NCBI GenBank assembly: GCA_036939975.1 | Contig: JALLPB010000184.1 | Coordinates: 1-20,978 of the forward strand | Origin: Cyclostephanos tholiformis | Lineage: Eukaryota > Bacillariophyta > Thalassiosirophyceae > Thalassiosirales > Thalassiosiraceae | Reading direction: 5' to 3' | DNA length: 20,978 nucleotides | Shown here: positions 1-9,283 of the stretch, one piece after another | Layout of the letters: the number at the start of each line of letters is the position of its first letter | Numbering within the stretch: the first letter of the stretch is position 1 | Notes under the pieces: generated by a model | What the model was told of the DNA's origin: nothing | Seen by the model: the letters and a program-made list of their open reading frames with translations, nothing else | Database searches by the model: none | Position numbers and translations under genes: made by a program

Positions 1-140
1 TGGATAGGATGGATAGGATGGATAGGATGGATAGGATGGATAGGATGGATAGGATGGATAGGATAGATAGGATGGATAGGATGGATTTGATGGATCATGG
101 ATTTGATGGATTGGATAGATCAGATAGATTGGATGGGATG
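1..140. repeat. 9-bp minisatellite (TGGATAGGA)n
   Basis: Positions 1-63 are seven perfect head-to-tail copies of the 9-mer TGGATAGGA. From 64 to about 140 the array decays into variants (GGATAGATA, TGGATTTGA, GATTGGATAGATC). It begins at the window edge, so its true length is unknown. It is multiple-of-three and would read Trp-Ile-Gly in one frame, but no start codon or flanking coding sequence supports translation. Confidence 0.95.
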
Positions 141-900
141 CCAATGGATTAAAAGTTTTAATGCAAGAACATGTGCCACCTGAGGAGAGGAGGAGAGTAG
201 AAAATTTATGCCACACAAAAATGGACAATTGATTCCTTTGTTGTGTATGATGTTTTTTTAATGTGCAGAAAAGTTAAGTGAAATTTCCTGCGGTGGTCCA
301 AGTCATCGAAATGAGATAAATGTGCATAGGAACTGTATGTACAGGAAAATTGTACTCTCTTATAGTATTTGTACTCTCATAGTTTTATACTGGTACTGCT
401 CATAACAATTGAAATAGGCTGGTAATCACCTCCCAAAAATGTACGCTGACTATCTTCTAGTTGATATGTAGATTGCTGACCCATAACACAACATGTACTT
501 AAAAATTTCTGTTCACACACACATAGCATGGATCTAACTGGAGTGCTTCATCCTTGGTTCCTACGAAGAAAATGTAAAAGTTGTGTAGACTTTATTTGTA
601 GTAAGTAGTAAGGGGTAACATGAGCTTAGACACTTCCTACCTACTGGGAATCAGGGAAACAATGAACAGTCATGCTTGATAGCTGTATGGGCTAGGTATA
701 GTTGATCATATGGATATATTTGGAGTGGCAAGGAACTCTTTCAAGAAGGCTACCTAGAACGGGATAAAGTTAAAGTGGAATAGCAAGCACATGGATGAGT
801 TGATGAGGATGTATGATGTATGATGAGGAGGTTAGGGAATACCATATGATTGAAGGTGGTGTATTATGCAACAAGGGGTTTGGGTGGAGGTAGATTTTTG
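141..900. other. AT-rich intergenic sequence, no gene seen
   Basis: I see no ORF with protein-like composition on either strand, no tRNA-like fold and no clear repeat. The stretch contains scattered GATG/ATGATG simple sequence around 790-840. Confidence 0.6.
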
Positions 901-1230
901 TATGGCAAAAATGATGGTGCCAGCATCACCAGATGGCAGATGGTGCTAGCATCAACAGTGATGCAAAAATTTGGAGTCACATAGAAATCAGTATGTGATA
1001 CTTTTCAGAAGGATTTATTTTGTATGGCAAAAACGATGCCACCTGCATAGTAATACAAAAATTCGGAGTCACATAGAAATTGGTATGTCATACTTTTTGG
1101 CAGGATATATTGTGTATGGCAAAAGTGATGCCGCCTGCATCACACCTCTTGGTGCTATAAAATTGGAGTCACATAGGACTTGGTATGTCCTACATATCAA
1201 AAGGAAGAATTTTGAATGCCAAAAGTGAAG
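901..1230 (+). repeat. ~95-bp tandem repeat, about 3.5 copies
   Basis: The block TATGGCAAAA...GGAGTCACATAG...TGGTATGT recurs. TATGGCAAAA starts at 901, 1023 and 1115, with a degenerate copy near 1213. GGAGTCACATAG starts at 973, 1065 and 1165. Spacing is therefore 92-100 bp, except that the first unit is longer because it carries an internal duplication (GATGGTGCCAGCATCAC / GATGGTGCTAGCATCAAC, 911-957). An 85-codon open frame crosses the array but starts only at a TTG and looks like repeat by-product. Confidence 0.85.
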
Positions 1231-1877
1231 GCACTAGATCTGCATGTATTGCTGGCAGCATCAGATCCTGTGCCCAGACTGAACAATACAATTGCAATTG
1301 ACCGGTTCTCATAGAGCTTGGTTCTGGAAAGAAAATCACATTGGTTTGGATACTTGGGAATAACCCCTTGTGCTGTGCTGGATCTGGGTAGTGCCGGCCG
1401 GTAGGGATCCAGTGTTTTGTTTGTAAGTACATACCTTACTAGTACTAATATAACCCTAGAGTATTAGTGTTCCTGACTGGCCAAGCTTAGGATTTTTGGT
1501 AGTTGTAGGAAAAGTAAAAAATATGAAGCCAATTCTAAGATATTTGATAAAATTACATTAGCTGTGACAGCTGTCTCCAATCCCTGGATCCATCCTGGAT
1601 TTTTTACAGGGATTTTAAGACAGAATCTGACCCAAAAATCTTTCATAAAAGTACCTATTCTACATTATATCCCAAGAATGCATTGGATATTAAGTTTTAA
1701 GCAGTGCAGATCCATTTTATCTGATCATTGGTCATTGGTGAGTGCATATACTGCATTGAAAATATCATGTTAGAGTCAAATTATGCAAGTGAGATTGTTG
1801 AAATTAATAAATCTCCAGTCAAACAACGTCATCTGTCCATTGACATCACTGCTGTGGCTGTTATAAATGAATTTGGT
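1231..1877. other. Intergenic sequence, no gene seen
   Basis: Short open frames on both strands lack any recognisable domain, and the region is AT-rich. Nothing supportable as a gene, RNA or regulatory element was found. Confidence 0.5.
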
Positions 1878-2062
1878 TTACACTAAAAAAAAGTCCTAAA
1901 CCATTTCACACAAAAAGTGTGATTCTGTTTCACACTAAGTTGGGACTGTATAGGAGTTGTATAATTTTATATGTAAGAGCTAACACTACGTCCTTAGGTG
2001 AAATGGTTTCACACTATTTTTCAAGTGTGAAACCGTTCCACACTACATTAGGTCAAGTGTAA
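1878..2062. mobile_element. Candidate fold-back MITE
   Basis: A 185-bp segment is bounded by the inverted 7-mers TTACACT (1878-1884) and AGTGTAA (2056-2062). It is built from inverted copies of the motif TTTCACACT. The best internal hairpin is a perfect 11-bp stem, GGTTTCACACT (2005-2015) with AGTGTGAAACC (2024-2034). A second, shorter hairpin is TCACAC (1906-1911) with GTGTGA (1917-1922). AAACCATTTCA near 1897 is also inverted relative to TGAAATGGTTT near 2000. There is no coding capacity and I could not identify a target-site duplication, so mobility is inferred from architecture only. Confidence 0.45.
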
Positions 2063-2250
2063 GAAAGTATTAGAGTCATGATTTGTGACATAGGGCTACT
2101 TAACTGCTCTAAATAATAACTACTGCTTCAGCACAAAGTGCCATTCCCTCAACTCCATTGACTGGGATACATCACTACATGTGGTGGTGCGCTTAAATCA
2201 TGTGTTATGTGCATACTACATGAAGAAAAAATAGTACTCCTAAAGCTAAA

Positions 2251-4631
2251 TCACCATTCTGTTTCCTTGTAGTCCTTAAAGAATTTTCCGTAGTCCTTTA
2301 CAACCTTGTCATACCCGGGTGTTGCATCCGCATTGATGCCGACAAAGACTGGATCAAGAATCCTCGCTGCTGCATCCACCTCATCAATTGGAGTCTGGAA
2401 AAGATTCGTCTTCGCAATTTTGCTCGCCTTATCCAACGGATTCTCATCATTGATCCATCCAGTGTCAACACTGTTCATGTAAATCCTGCTCTTTTTCGCA
2501 AGATCCTCCGAGGATGTCCGGGTGAGCATGTTCAACGCTGCCTTGGCCATATTCGTGTGAGGATGGTTGGGCATCTTGTAGCGGTAGAATTTACCCTCCA
2601 TCGCCGACACATTGATGATGTATCGGTCAGGCCTATCTAGATCCCCGGCGAATGCTTCCATCAGCGGTTTGAGACGTGAGTTCAGCACAAATGGAGCGAT
2701 GGCATTTACAAACATACATTCCATGATCTCCGGTGTCGAAACTTCTTCCATCTTCAACAACCACGAGTTTTGAGTTCGTAAATCAAGCTGTTGCCCATTG
2801 ACGTCGGAGAGACCGCTTTGATCAGTGACAGAGTATAAGAGAGACATGAAAGAAATATGAGAAAGGGAGAGTCCGCAGAAGAAGGGTGAACAAATGGAAG
2901 TTTCGCGTTGAAGTTATCTTACCGTGGCATCACCTTTTTATCAACACCAACGTCTTCCGGGATAATAGCTATTTGAGACATTGCCGCCGAGTGAGAGATG
3001 CCCGTTGATTCGAATGGCACATAATCATTGGTCGTTGGATTCTGCCTTGTAGTTGTAACAATATCTTTCGAATTTCCACCGGCGTGAGAGAATTTTTCAT
3101 CGGCTTCCTGAATAGCCGAATCGATGCCGAGCAACTGACGTCCTCTTGTCGAAGGACCGGCGGTTTGAAAGTTCCCCCCATCGGCATCCGAATGCACGTC
3201 GTGATGATCGGCGTGGTCCATTACCAGACGTCTCCTTATTCGTTCGAAGTCCACGCACCCTCTCAGAACGTCGCGATGCGCCTCGTTTCCCTCCCTCCAG
3301 AGTTCCCTCTCCCTGAGCACTAGCGGCGCGTAGTAACCCCCCGGACGTCGTACCGTCTGACACGCATTGTTGATCAATACATCGATGCCGCATTCGCCGT
3401 ACTTCACCCTGAGGTAATGAGCGAACGCCTCGAGGCCCGTGACGTCACGCAGGTCGAGACCGTAAACGTTCAACCTCCCCTTCCACACGTCGAAGTCCTT
3501 CTCGAGCATGTACGACGCCACGGCGTTGTTCGGGAAGCGCGTAGTCGCCACGACGGTCGCACCCGCTCGCAGTAACTTGAGACAGACCTGATACCCGATC
3601 TTGACGCGCGAACCGGTAACGACGGCCACCTTACCGATCATGTTCGCGGTCTGATGACGCTTAGCGTAGTTGTACGGTGCGCACGTCGGGCAAAGCTGAT
3701 CGTAGAAGTGATGCATGTTGCGAAAACGGACCTTGCACGTGTAACAGGAACGCAGATTGGGAAGGACGGTCGTCGTTTTAGACGATGTCGTCGTTTCGAC
3801 ATTGCACGGAGAATTGTCGTCGTCCTTATCGCGATTTGGGGGTGAATATTGTTGCCCGCCATCAACGGCATCGACCGCGCAACTCCCACCCTCCAGCATT
3901 TTGACGACGCCATCGTCGACGGCTGCCGTGCCACTCGCGGCGGGGACGGCGGTGTCCACGTGTCCATCCGGTACCAAGTATCGCAACAATAGCATCTGCC
4001 TCTCCTCCTCCTCACCCCTGCTACCCTCCATCAATCTCTCGAGCCTGTCCACGCGTCCCTTACGCAGGTGGGTGGATGCCACGTACTTGCGCTGCATTGC
4101 CCTCTCCGCCATCTTCTGCCTCTTCAACGTCCGCTCGGCTAGGCGATGCTCGTAATACTCCGACTCGGACTTGCCCTCGTACATGGTTCGCTGGTGAAGC
4201 GATAGACAGGCGGAGAGCGATTTGCGAAATTTTCGTAGGTCCGATCGACGGTATCTGGCGAGGCCATCATCGCCGTCGTCGTCATGTTCATCATCATCAT
4301 CGTCGTCATCATCGTCGTCGTCTTCAACGCCGCCGTCCGCATCGTTTCCGTCGTTTGCCTTTTCCGAGGCACTATCGGACGTCGTCTCCTCCTTGCGCTT
4401 TCTCTTGCGTCGTTTCTGCTGCTTCTTCCTACGATTCTTGGGATCGAGGGAGGAGATGGCATCGAGGACGCGTATTGCCGTCGTCAGGTCCTCCTCGGTT
4501 ATACCGAGCCCTCCCAGTTGCGGCACCAGGGCCGTTGATGACGACTCTCGAGTTGAGCTGCGATTGGATTCCGATCCGGCATCGTAGGGAACGAATGCGT
4601 CGTCCGTGGATGATGCCGACGACGAGTTCAT
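2251..4631 (-). CDS. Zinc-ribbon SDR-family oxidoreductase with charged N-terminal extension
   Basis: Two exons, complement(2923..4631) and complement(2251..2815), encode about 757 aa. The intron 2816-2922 has a GTAAGA donor and AAAG acceptor and is phase 2 (an Arg codon is split). Residues 1-290 are a low-complexity extension holding a basic run near 67-80 (RRKKQQKRRKRKRK, NLS-like), an 11-Asp run near 104-114 and a Lys/Arg/Glu-rich helical stretch near 125-215. A four-cysteine zinc-ribbon-like pair follows (CYTC at 296-299, CPTC at 314-317). The Rossmann SDR domain then begins: TGSRVKIG (339-346), NNA (421-423), VNVS-type serine S640 and K661. The position four residues before K661 is Thr (HTNMAK), not the usual SDR Tyr. 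The arrangement matches, from memory, a bacterial and protist zinc-ribbon/SDR family of unknown substrate. A poorly conserved insert (about 450-570) precedes the intron. The first in-frame ATG is at 4631; the frame is open upstream to about 4780 but has no ATG. Domain call is firm; substrate unknown. Confidence 0.88.
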
Positions 4632-4786
4632 CTTGTCAACTCTTGGTCGGTCCCGGTCAGACGAATCCTTGTGGTCGGTCGAGAAAAACTTCGTCTGGCC
4701 TTCGCGTTCTGACACCCCCTCTATCGAAACACCCTTCAGGACGAGGCGAGGGTAAAAATCCGACGACGCGACCGCCGACCATCACG
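4632..4786. promoter_or_regulatory. Short bidirectional promoter region
   Basis: Only 155 bp separate the divergent start codons of the SDR gene (minus, ATG at 4631) and the permease gene (plus, ATG at 4787), so both promoters and 5' UTRs must lie here or overlap the genes. The segment has repeated GGTCGGT blocks (about 4643-4682). No TATA box is evident. The role is inferred from layout. Confidence 0.55.
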
Positions 4787-6760
4787 ATGAAACTCATACC
4801 AAGTGTCCTCCTCGTCCTCTATGCCACGGCGCCGAACATCGCAGACGCTCGACGTCGTGGCGCATCCATATCCTCATCGTCGCTCGCGTTCAACCCTCGT
4901 CGGGATGGAGTCGTCACGTCGCCGACCGTCAACATGAAGGTGAACGATCCACCGCGCACGTCGACGTCGTCGTCGTCGTCGTCGACACCGACGAACGACG
5001 TCGATGTCTTCGTCGTGGGAGTACGCGGTGGAGATGGGGGTGGGACCGCCACCATGAGCAGCGAAATGTTCAACATGGTCAAGGCAGTGGTGGGGGTTGG
5101 CGTCCTTAGTTTGCCCGCGGGTGAGTTTTTCTTTTGTGTGGCGCGCGACGAAGCGGCGAATGCCAAGTAACTACCACACGGCGTCGAAGGACCGCGGTCT
5201 TGTTCCGACCCAATGCATCGCGCGAAATCCTCAAATGACGGCACGTCGATTATATCGTCCTGGATGGTTGCGTATTATTTTTTTGCTACGTTGTTTTTTT
5301 TGCATTTTCAAGCGTCGCTCATTTTTTCTTTCGCATATATCCCCCATCACCGCCCCTTGCGCAAATCCACCCACATGATGCAAAAAACAAGGCATCGCCG
5401 CATTCGGCGATGCTCCATCGGCTGCCATTCCCGCCGCCCTACTAATCGCGACCATCGGCGTCATCGCCGCATACAACTTCTCCCTACTCGGGCGCCTTTG
5501 CGCCATCACCGGCGCATCCAGCTATCGTACCGCCTGGGAGAATACCATCGGACAATCCACGGCATGGATCCCGGGAACCACTGTCATCATAAAGACCTTC
5601 TTCGCCATCCTCGCGTACAGCATGGTCCTGGGGGATACTTTCAGCGCGCTCTTCTCGACGTTCGGTATGAATGTGAGCCGGGAGAAGGCGTTGGTCGGGC
5701 TTACCCTGACCGTCCTACTGCCTCTATGCCGTCTCAAGAGCCTGGCGAGCCTGGCCCCGTTCAGCCTCGCCGGCATCGCTGGTATGCTCTACACCGCCGG
5801 GGCCATGACCGTGCGTTACTTCGATGGATCCTACGCAAATCCGAACGCAGGCCTTGCCATTGACGTCGCCAAGTCCCTCCGTCCCGTCATCGGTACGAAG
5901 GGTGCATCGGCGGTCTTCAGCTCCAACGCTTTCATACTCATTTGCATGCTCAGCACCGCCTACATGGCTCATTTCAACGCTCCCAAGTTTTACCTCGAGC
6001 TCGAGAATAACACCATAGCCAGGTGGAACACCGTCGTGGCGAGCAGTTTTGCGATTTCTATTTTGTTCTTCATCGGGATCGCCGCGATGGGGTTCTCTAC
6101 TTTCGGAGGTGGGTTCACTCGAGTTTACTGTGTCTGATGCCGTACAATACTCTCAACTGTTTTTGCCTTCTCTCTTTTGCAGGTGCCTGCAACGGCCTCA
6201 TATTGAATAATTATTCCACCAAGGATACTCTTATGGGGTTCAGTCGCGTAGCAGTGGCTTTTGCACTTGTGTTCACGTGAGTCCAATACTTTTCTTACCT
6301 TGCTAGGTCTTAAACTCCCCGTGACGCAATCTCTCATTGAATGACCTCACTGTTATTTTTTTTTAAATTGTGATGCCCGCTTCTGATCTCGTTCCATAAT
6401 CACAGGTATCCTCTGGCCTTCGTGGGTTGCCGTGACGGCCTCCTCGAAATGATGAAGGTACCCAAGGAAGAGCGAACCGATGCCAAAGTCGATAAGCTCA
6501 CGTACATGATTCTTGCGACTGTAACGGCGGTGGCTTTGAAAATCACGGACCTTTCTTTCATAATGAGCTTCGGCGGGGCGACGCTGGGCAATGCACTCAT
6601 ATATGTGTACCCCGCGATGATGTTCAGGAGTGCGGTGAAGAAGATGGGTGCGAAGGCAACGAGGGCGCAAAAGATAGAAGTTCACTTGGCCACGATATTT
6701 GCGGCGTTTGGCATTGGAATGGGATGTATGGGTGCCAAGATGGCGCTGGGAAAGCTATAA
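4787..6760 (+). CDS. Amino acid/auxin permease (AAAP, SLC38-like) transporter
   Basis: Four exons (4787..5120, 5392..6108, 6183..6276, 6406..6760) encode about 499 aa. Introns are 271, 74 and 129 nt with GTGAGT, GTGGGT and GTGAGT donors and AG acceptors, and every junction keeps the frame and rebuilds continuous transmembrane protein. Residues 1-21 look like a signal peptide. A Ser/Thr-rich spacer follows to about 90. The hydrophobic core starts at the family-typical segment NMVKAVVGVGVLSLP (96-110). About ten to eleven hydrophobic spans follow up to residue 496, with a polar loop rich in Lys/Glu near 395-412. This pattern fits secondary amino acid transporters of the AAAP/SLC38 group that move neutral amino acids with H+ or Na+; the actual substrate cannot be read. 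The segment SLAFNP at 32-37 after the signal peptide resembles the diatom ASAFAP plastid motif. The frame is open upstream of 4787, but that sequence is antisense to the SDR gene, so the ATG at 4787 was chosen. Confidence 0.9.
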
Positions 6761-6806
6761 CCTTGACGTCGAAGTTGAGCTGAAAGGACGATATGTGGCA
6801 TCTTGA

Positions 6807-6812
6807 AATAAA
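6807..6812 (+). terminator. Possible poly(A) signal AATAAA
   Basis: An AATAAA hexamer lies 47 nt after the permease stop codon, in a sudden shift to AT-rich sequence. Poly(A) signals are weakly conserved in diatoms, so this is a positional guess. Confidence 0.35.
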
Positions 6813-7130
6813 CCTTTATAGTGTTCACTTTAGAAGTTTAGATAATCTAATTTGAACAAGCTCGAGGGTTTTCACGAGCATCTGAATACAAATAATAATT
6901 ACCATCATAATCTTAAGCCTTTACGATTGGAAATCTAAATATGTAAGGTCAAGTGCTCTTCATGAAAGATAAAGTGCAAATAGAAAGTGCAGTGCAATTT
7001 TTCAATATCCGACCGACTCTGTGAATGCTTAATAGCAAGGACTACCTGTAATGCATATTATTTGTGACACCTTATAAAGCAGTGGTGTACCAAAAGATGA
7101 AGATTACCCACTTGCACCTTTTCTTTTTTT
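6813..7130. other. AT-rich intergenic sequence, nothing seen
   Basis: No coding-like frame, tRNA-like fold or clear repeat is visible. Base composition is markedly more AT-rich than in the flanking permease exons. Confidence 0.5.
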
Positions 7131-8400
7131 ATCACTTATGGGGTGTCCTACAAGGGGTCAAAAAAACAGGTGGCCGGAGGATGAAGAAATCGAATATGCT
7201 ACTGATGACTGAGTGCAAATGATGGTGGATGATTTTGATAGGTAAAGAAATCCAGTCTCTGTGCAAGTAGGTCGAATGGAGGGGCATTTTCACTCATTTT
7301 ATTCCAAGAATAAATTTGAGATATTGTAACATTTTCCGGTTACCAACTGATTGGAAATAAGTAGTCTTCATTTTACTCTTACATCATGACTGCTACCAAT
7401 CAATCATACTTTAGCAATTTTGCCAGTGAAGGCATTGCCATAAAAGCATGAGGAAAGACACTCAATGGAGATGGAGAGGAAGACACTCAATGGAAATTAC
7501 AACAGGCAAGAATGGAGGACAAAGATGATGCCTCCTTGTCATGGACATCCAGGCAAGAGAAATGAAAGGAAAGGTAAAGACCAAGGAGGATTGTTCTAGC
7601 AAGAAGAAGATGGAGAACAAGCAAAAGAGGGAGGAGGGTAACCCAGAAGGATGATCTTACTTATGATAATGACGATGAATGAGAGAAGCTGGAGTATTCT
7701 CAAGGAAGTACACTTTAGTACGAAGAATGGTTGGTTCTGAAAATCAAGAAAAGAAGAGGAAGTTTATTGCCAAAATTGACGATGAGACAGTTATTGGAAG
7801 AGAAAGCATGTGTCAAAAGGTTGAGAAGAAGACTAATGATTCATCTTTGCTTGATGGTGAGGAAATCAACAAGGCAATTCTCACTGAAAAGAAGAAAGCA
7901 TGATGAGAAGGAGAGCCAAAATCCAAAAAAAATAAGAACAATACTTTGGAAAAGTTTTCATGATAGGTACTCAAAGATCACAACAAATGACAGCATCAAG
8001 AACAGCAACAACACTAAGTGCAACAATTTTGTCAAAAATGTGCATGATATCAATGTACATGAAAACAGCTACTTCCAACAATACCATGGAACTCTTATCG
8101 AAAGTTATCAACAAGTCATTCAAGCTCAGCAACAACTTCCCAGCCAGTAATTGCAACAATACAGCACCAATTTTCTCCAGAACCTTGCAAACCAATGCAT
8201 CTTCTCTTGATTTACCATCCTCCACCTTCCCACCAACAAACTCTCATTTGTGGGGGTGCTTTTCTGATCAGAATGCTTAGCGATGAGGTCATAAGTTCTG
8301 CTGTCCAGGCTCTGGATGAGAGCACATATGATGTCAATCATGATGAAATATTGCCTATTGAGCCAAAAACAAATCACTAACCGATCTCTGACACTTTGCG
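7131..8400 (+). pseudogene. Coding-like fragments of an unidentified Lys/Gln-rich protein
   Basis: Several short frames on the plus strand have protein-like composition but do not join. Around 7170-7250 an acidic stretch (WPEDEEIEYATDD) is followed by a stop and then by a candidate GTAAAG donor. At 7679-7903 there is a Lys/Glu-rich stretch, reading KKRKFIAKIDDE near its middle. At 7910-8149 a Asn/Gln-rich stretch (YFQQYHGTLIESYQQ) continues in the same frame past a TAA at 8148-8150 as another Gln-rich run. At 8260-8380 DEVISSAVQALDESTYD lies in another frame. No ATG-to-stop model of useful length and no domain could be found. It may be a decayed gene, a set of small exons that I cannot join, or chance. 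Confidence 0.22.
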
Positions 8401-8815
8401 GATCAGATATTTTTAAAATCAGAGTGTCTTCTAACAAAATATAAAAAATTGAACAATACCAAAACCAACCTGTCTCCAATTTGTTGATGCAAGTATAACT
8501 TAGTAAACACAGATTAATAATTAAAGTTGAGAAGCTCTGATTAAAGCCTTCTCTCATGCTAGTACCACTAGTGATCACCCCAATAATCAGGGGTTATGAT
8601 ATATTCCTGGGCTCCATTTGTACCCATCAACTATTTTGATCAGTGCTCGGGATACTACCTTCAGTGGTCTGTCATTAGTCAGGATTCGTTCTTTTTCACT
8701 TTCCTCAACACATCATTGCCCCCGACGCCAGCATGGAGAACAACAAACCCAGTCCAGCTATTCTTTTTATCCTTGAGTGTGTTTGTCATGTGGTGAACCA
8801 ATCTGTTCTGATTAA

Positions 8816-9010
8816 CAAGTCGATCAACTGGAAGATCATGTTGCAACACTTGAAAACAAAATCAGAAACCTCTGCGATAGTCTAATCAACAAATTGCAAG
8901 AAAATTTGGTCCTCAGGAATTTGCTAGGATTCGAAGAAAGGGAGGATGAGAGTGATGAGGTGTGTGACGAGGAAACTGTTGGCGACGATAAGGAAAATAT
9001 TATAGTCTAA
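8816..9010 (+). other. Acidic coiled-coil-like open frame without a start codon
   Basis: From 8816 to the TAA at 9008-9010 the frame is open for 64 codons and reads as a heptad-like helix (VATLENKIRNLCDSLINK) followed by an acidic tail (EEREDESDEVCDEE). It has no ATG and is preceded directly by TAA, but ACAAG at 8815-8819 could be a 3' splice acceptor. It could be the last exon of the fragmentary locus upstream. I do not recognise the protein. Confidence 0.25.
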
Positions 9011-9227
9011 ACTAACAAAAAAATTATACACGACAATCAAATGGGCCGGTCGAATCACTACAGAGCTAGTACAGGCTTTCTCGCAAAATATCCACCGCTT
9101 CTGGCCGTGTCGCCTTTGCGATCAGATCAACATAATAGCCAAGGCTCAGGAGGGTACATTCTAAAACTCGCCATGACACATAATTACTTTCTAGATCGGA
9201 GAACTATTAACTTGCATTTATTCATGT

Positions 9228-9233
9228 TTTATT
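9228..9233 (-). terminator. Possible poly(A) signal for the Nudix gene
   Basis: TTTATT on the plus strand gives AATAAA on the minus strand about 50 nt beyond the Nudix stop codon; a second copy lies at 9217-9222. Supported by position only. Confidence 0.35.
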
Positions 9234-9283
9234 AATATTCATGAGCCTACAAACGATCTTGTACTCCACGTGGGTCGACAACA

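Noticed and set aside
3638..4155. Arg- or Ser-rich frames on both strands inside the SDR N-terminal region
   Set aside because: These are off-frame translations of repetitive GAC/GTC/GAG codons in the acidic and basic runs of the SDR extension.
4076..5170. 364-codon plus-strand frame ending in the permease exon 1
   Set aside because: Upstream of 4787 it is antisense to the SDR gene and is Arg/His/Ser-rich in the way a shadow of GC-rich coding sequence is. Only the part from ATG 4787 is the real permease exon.
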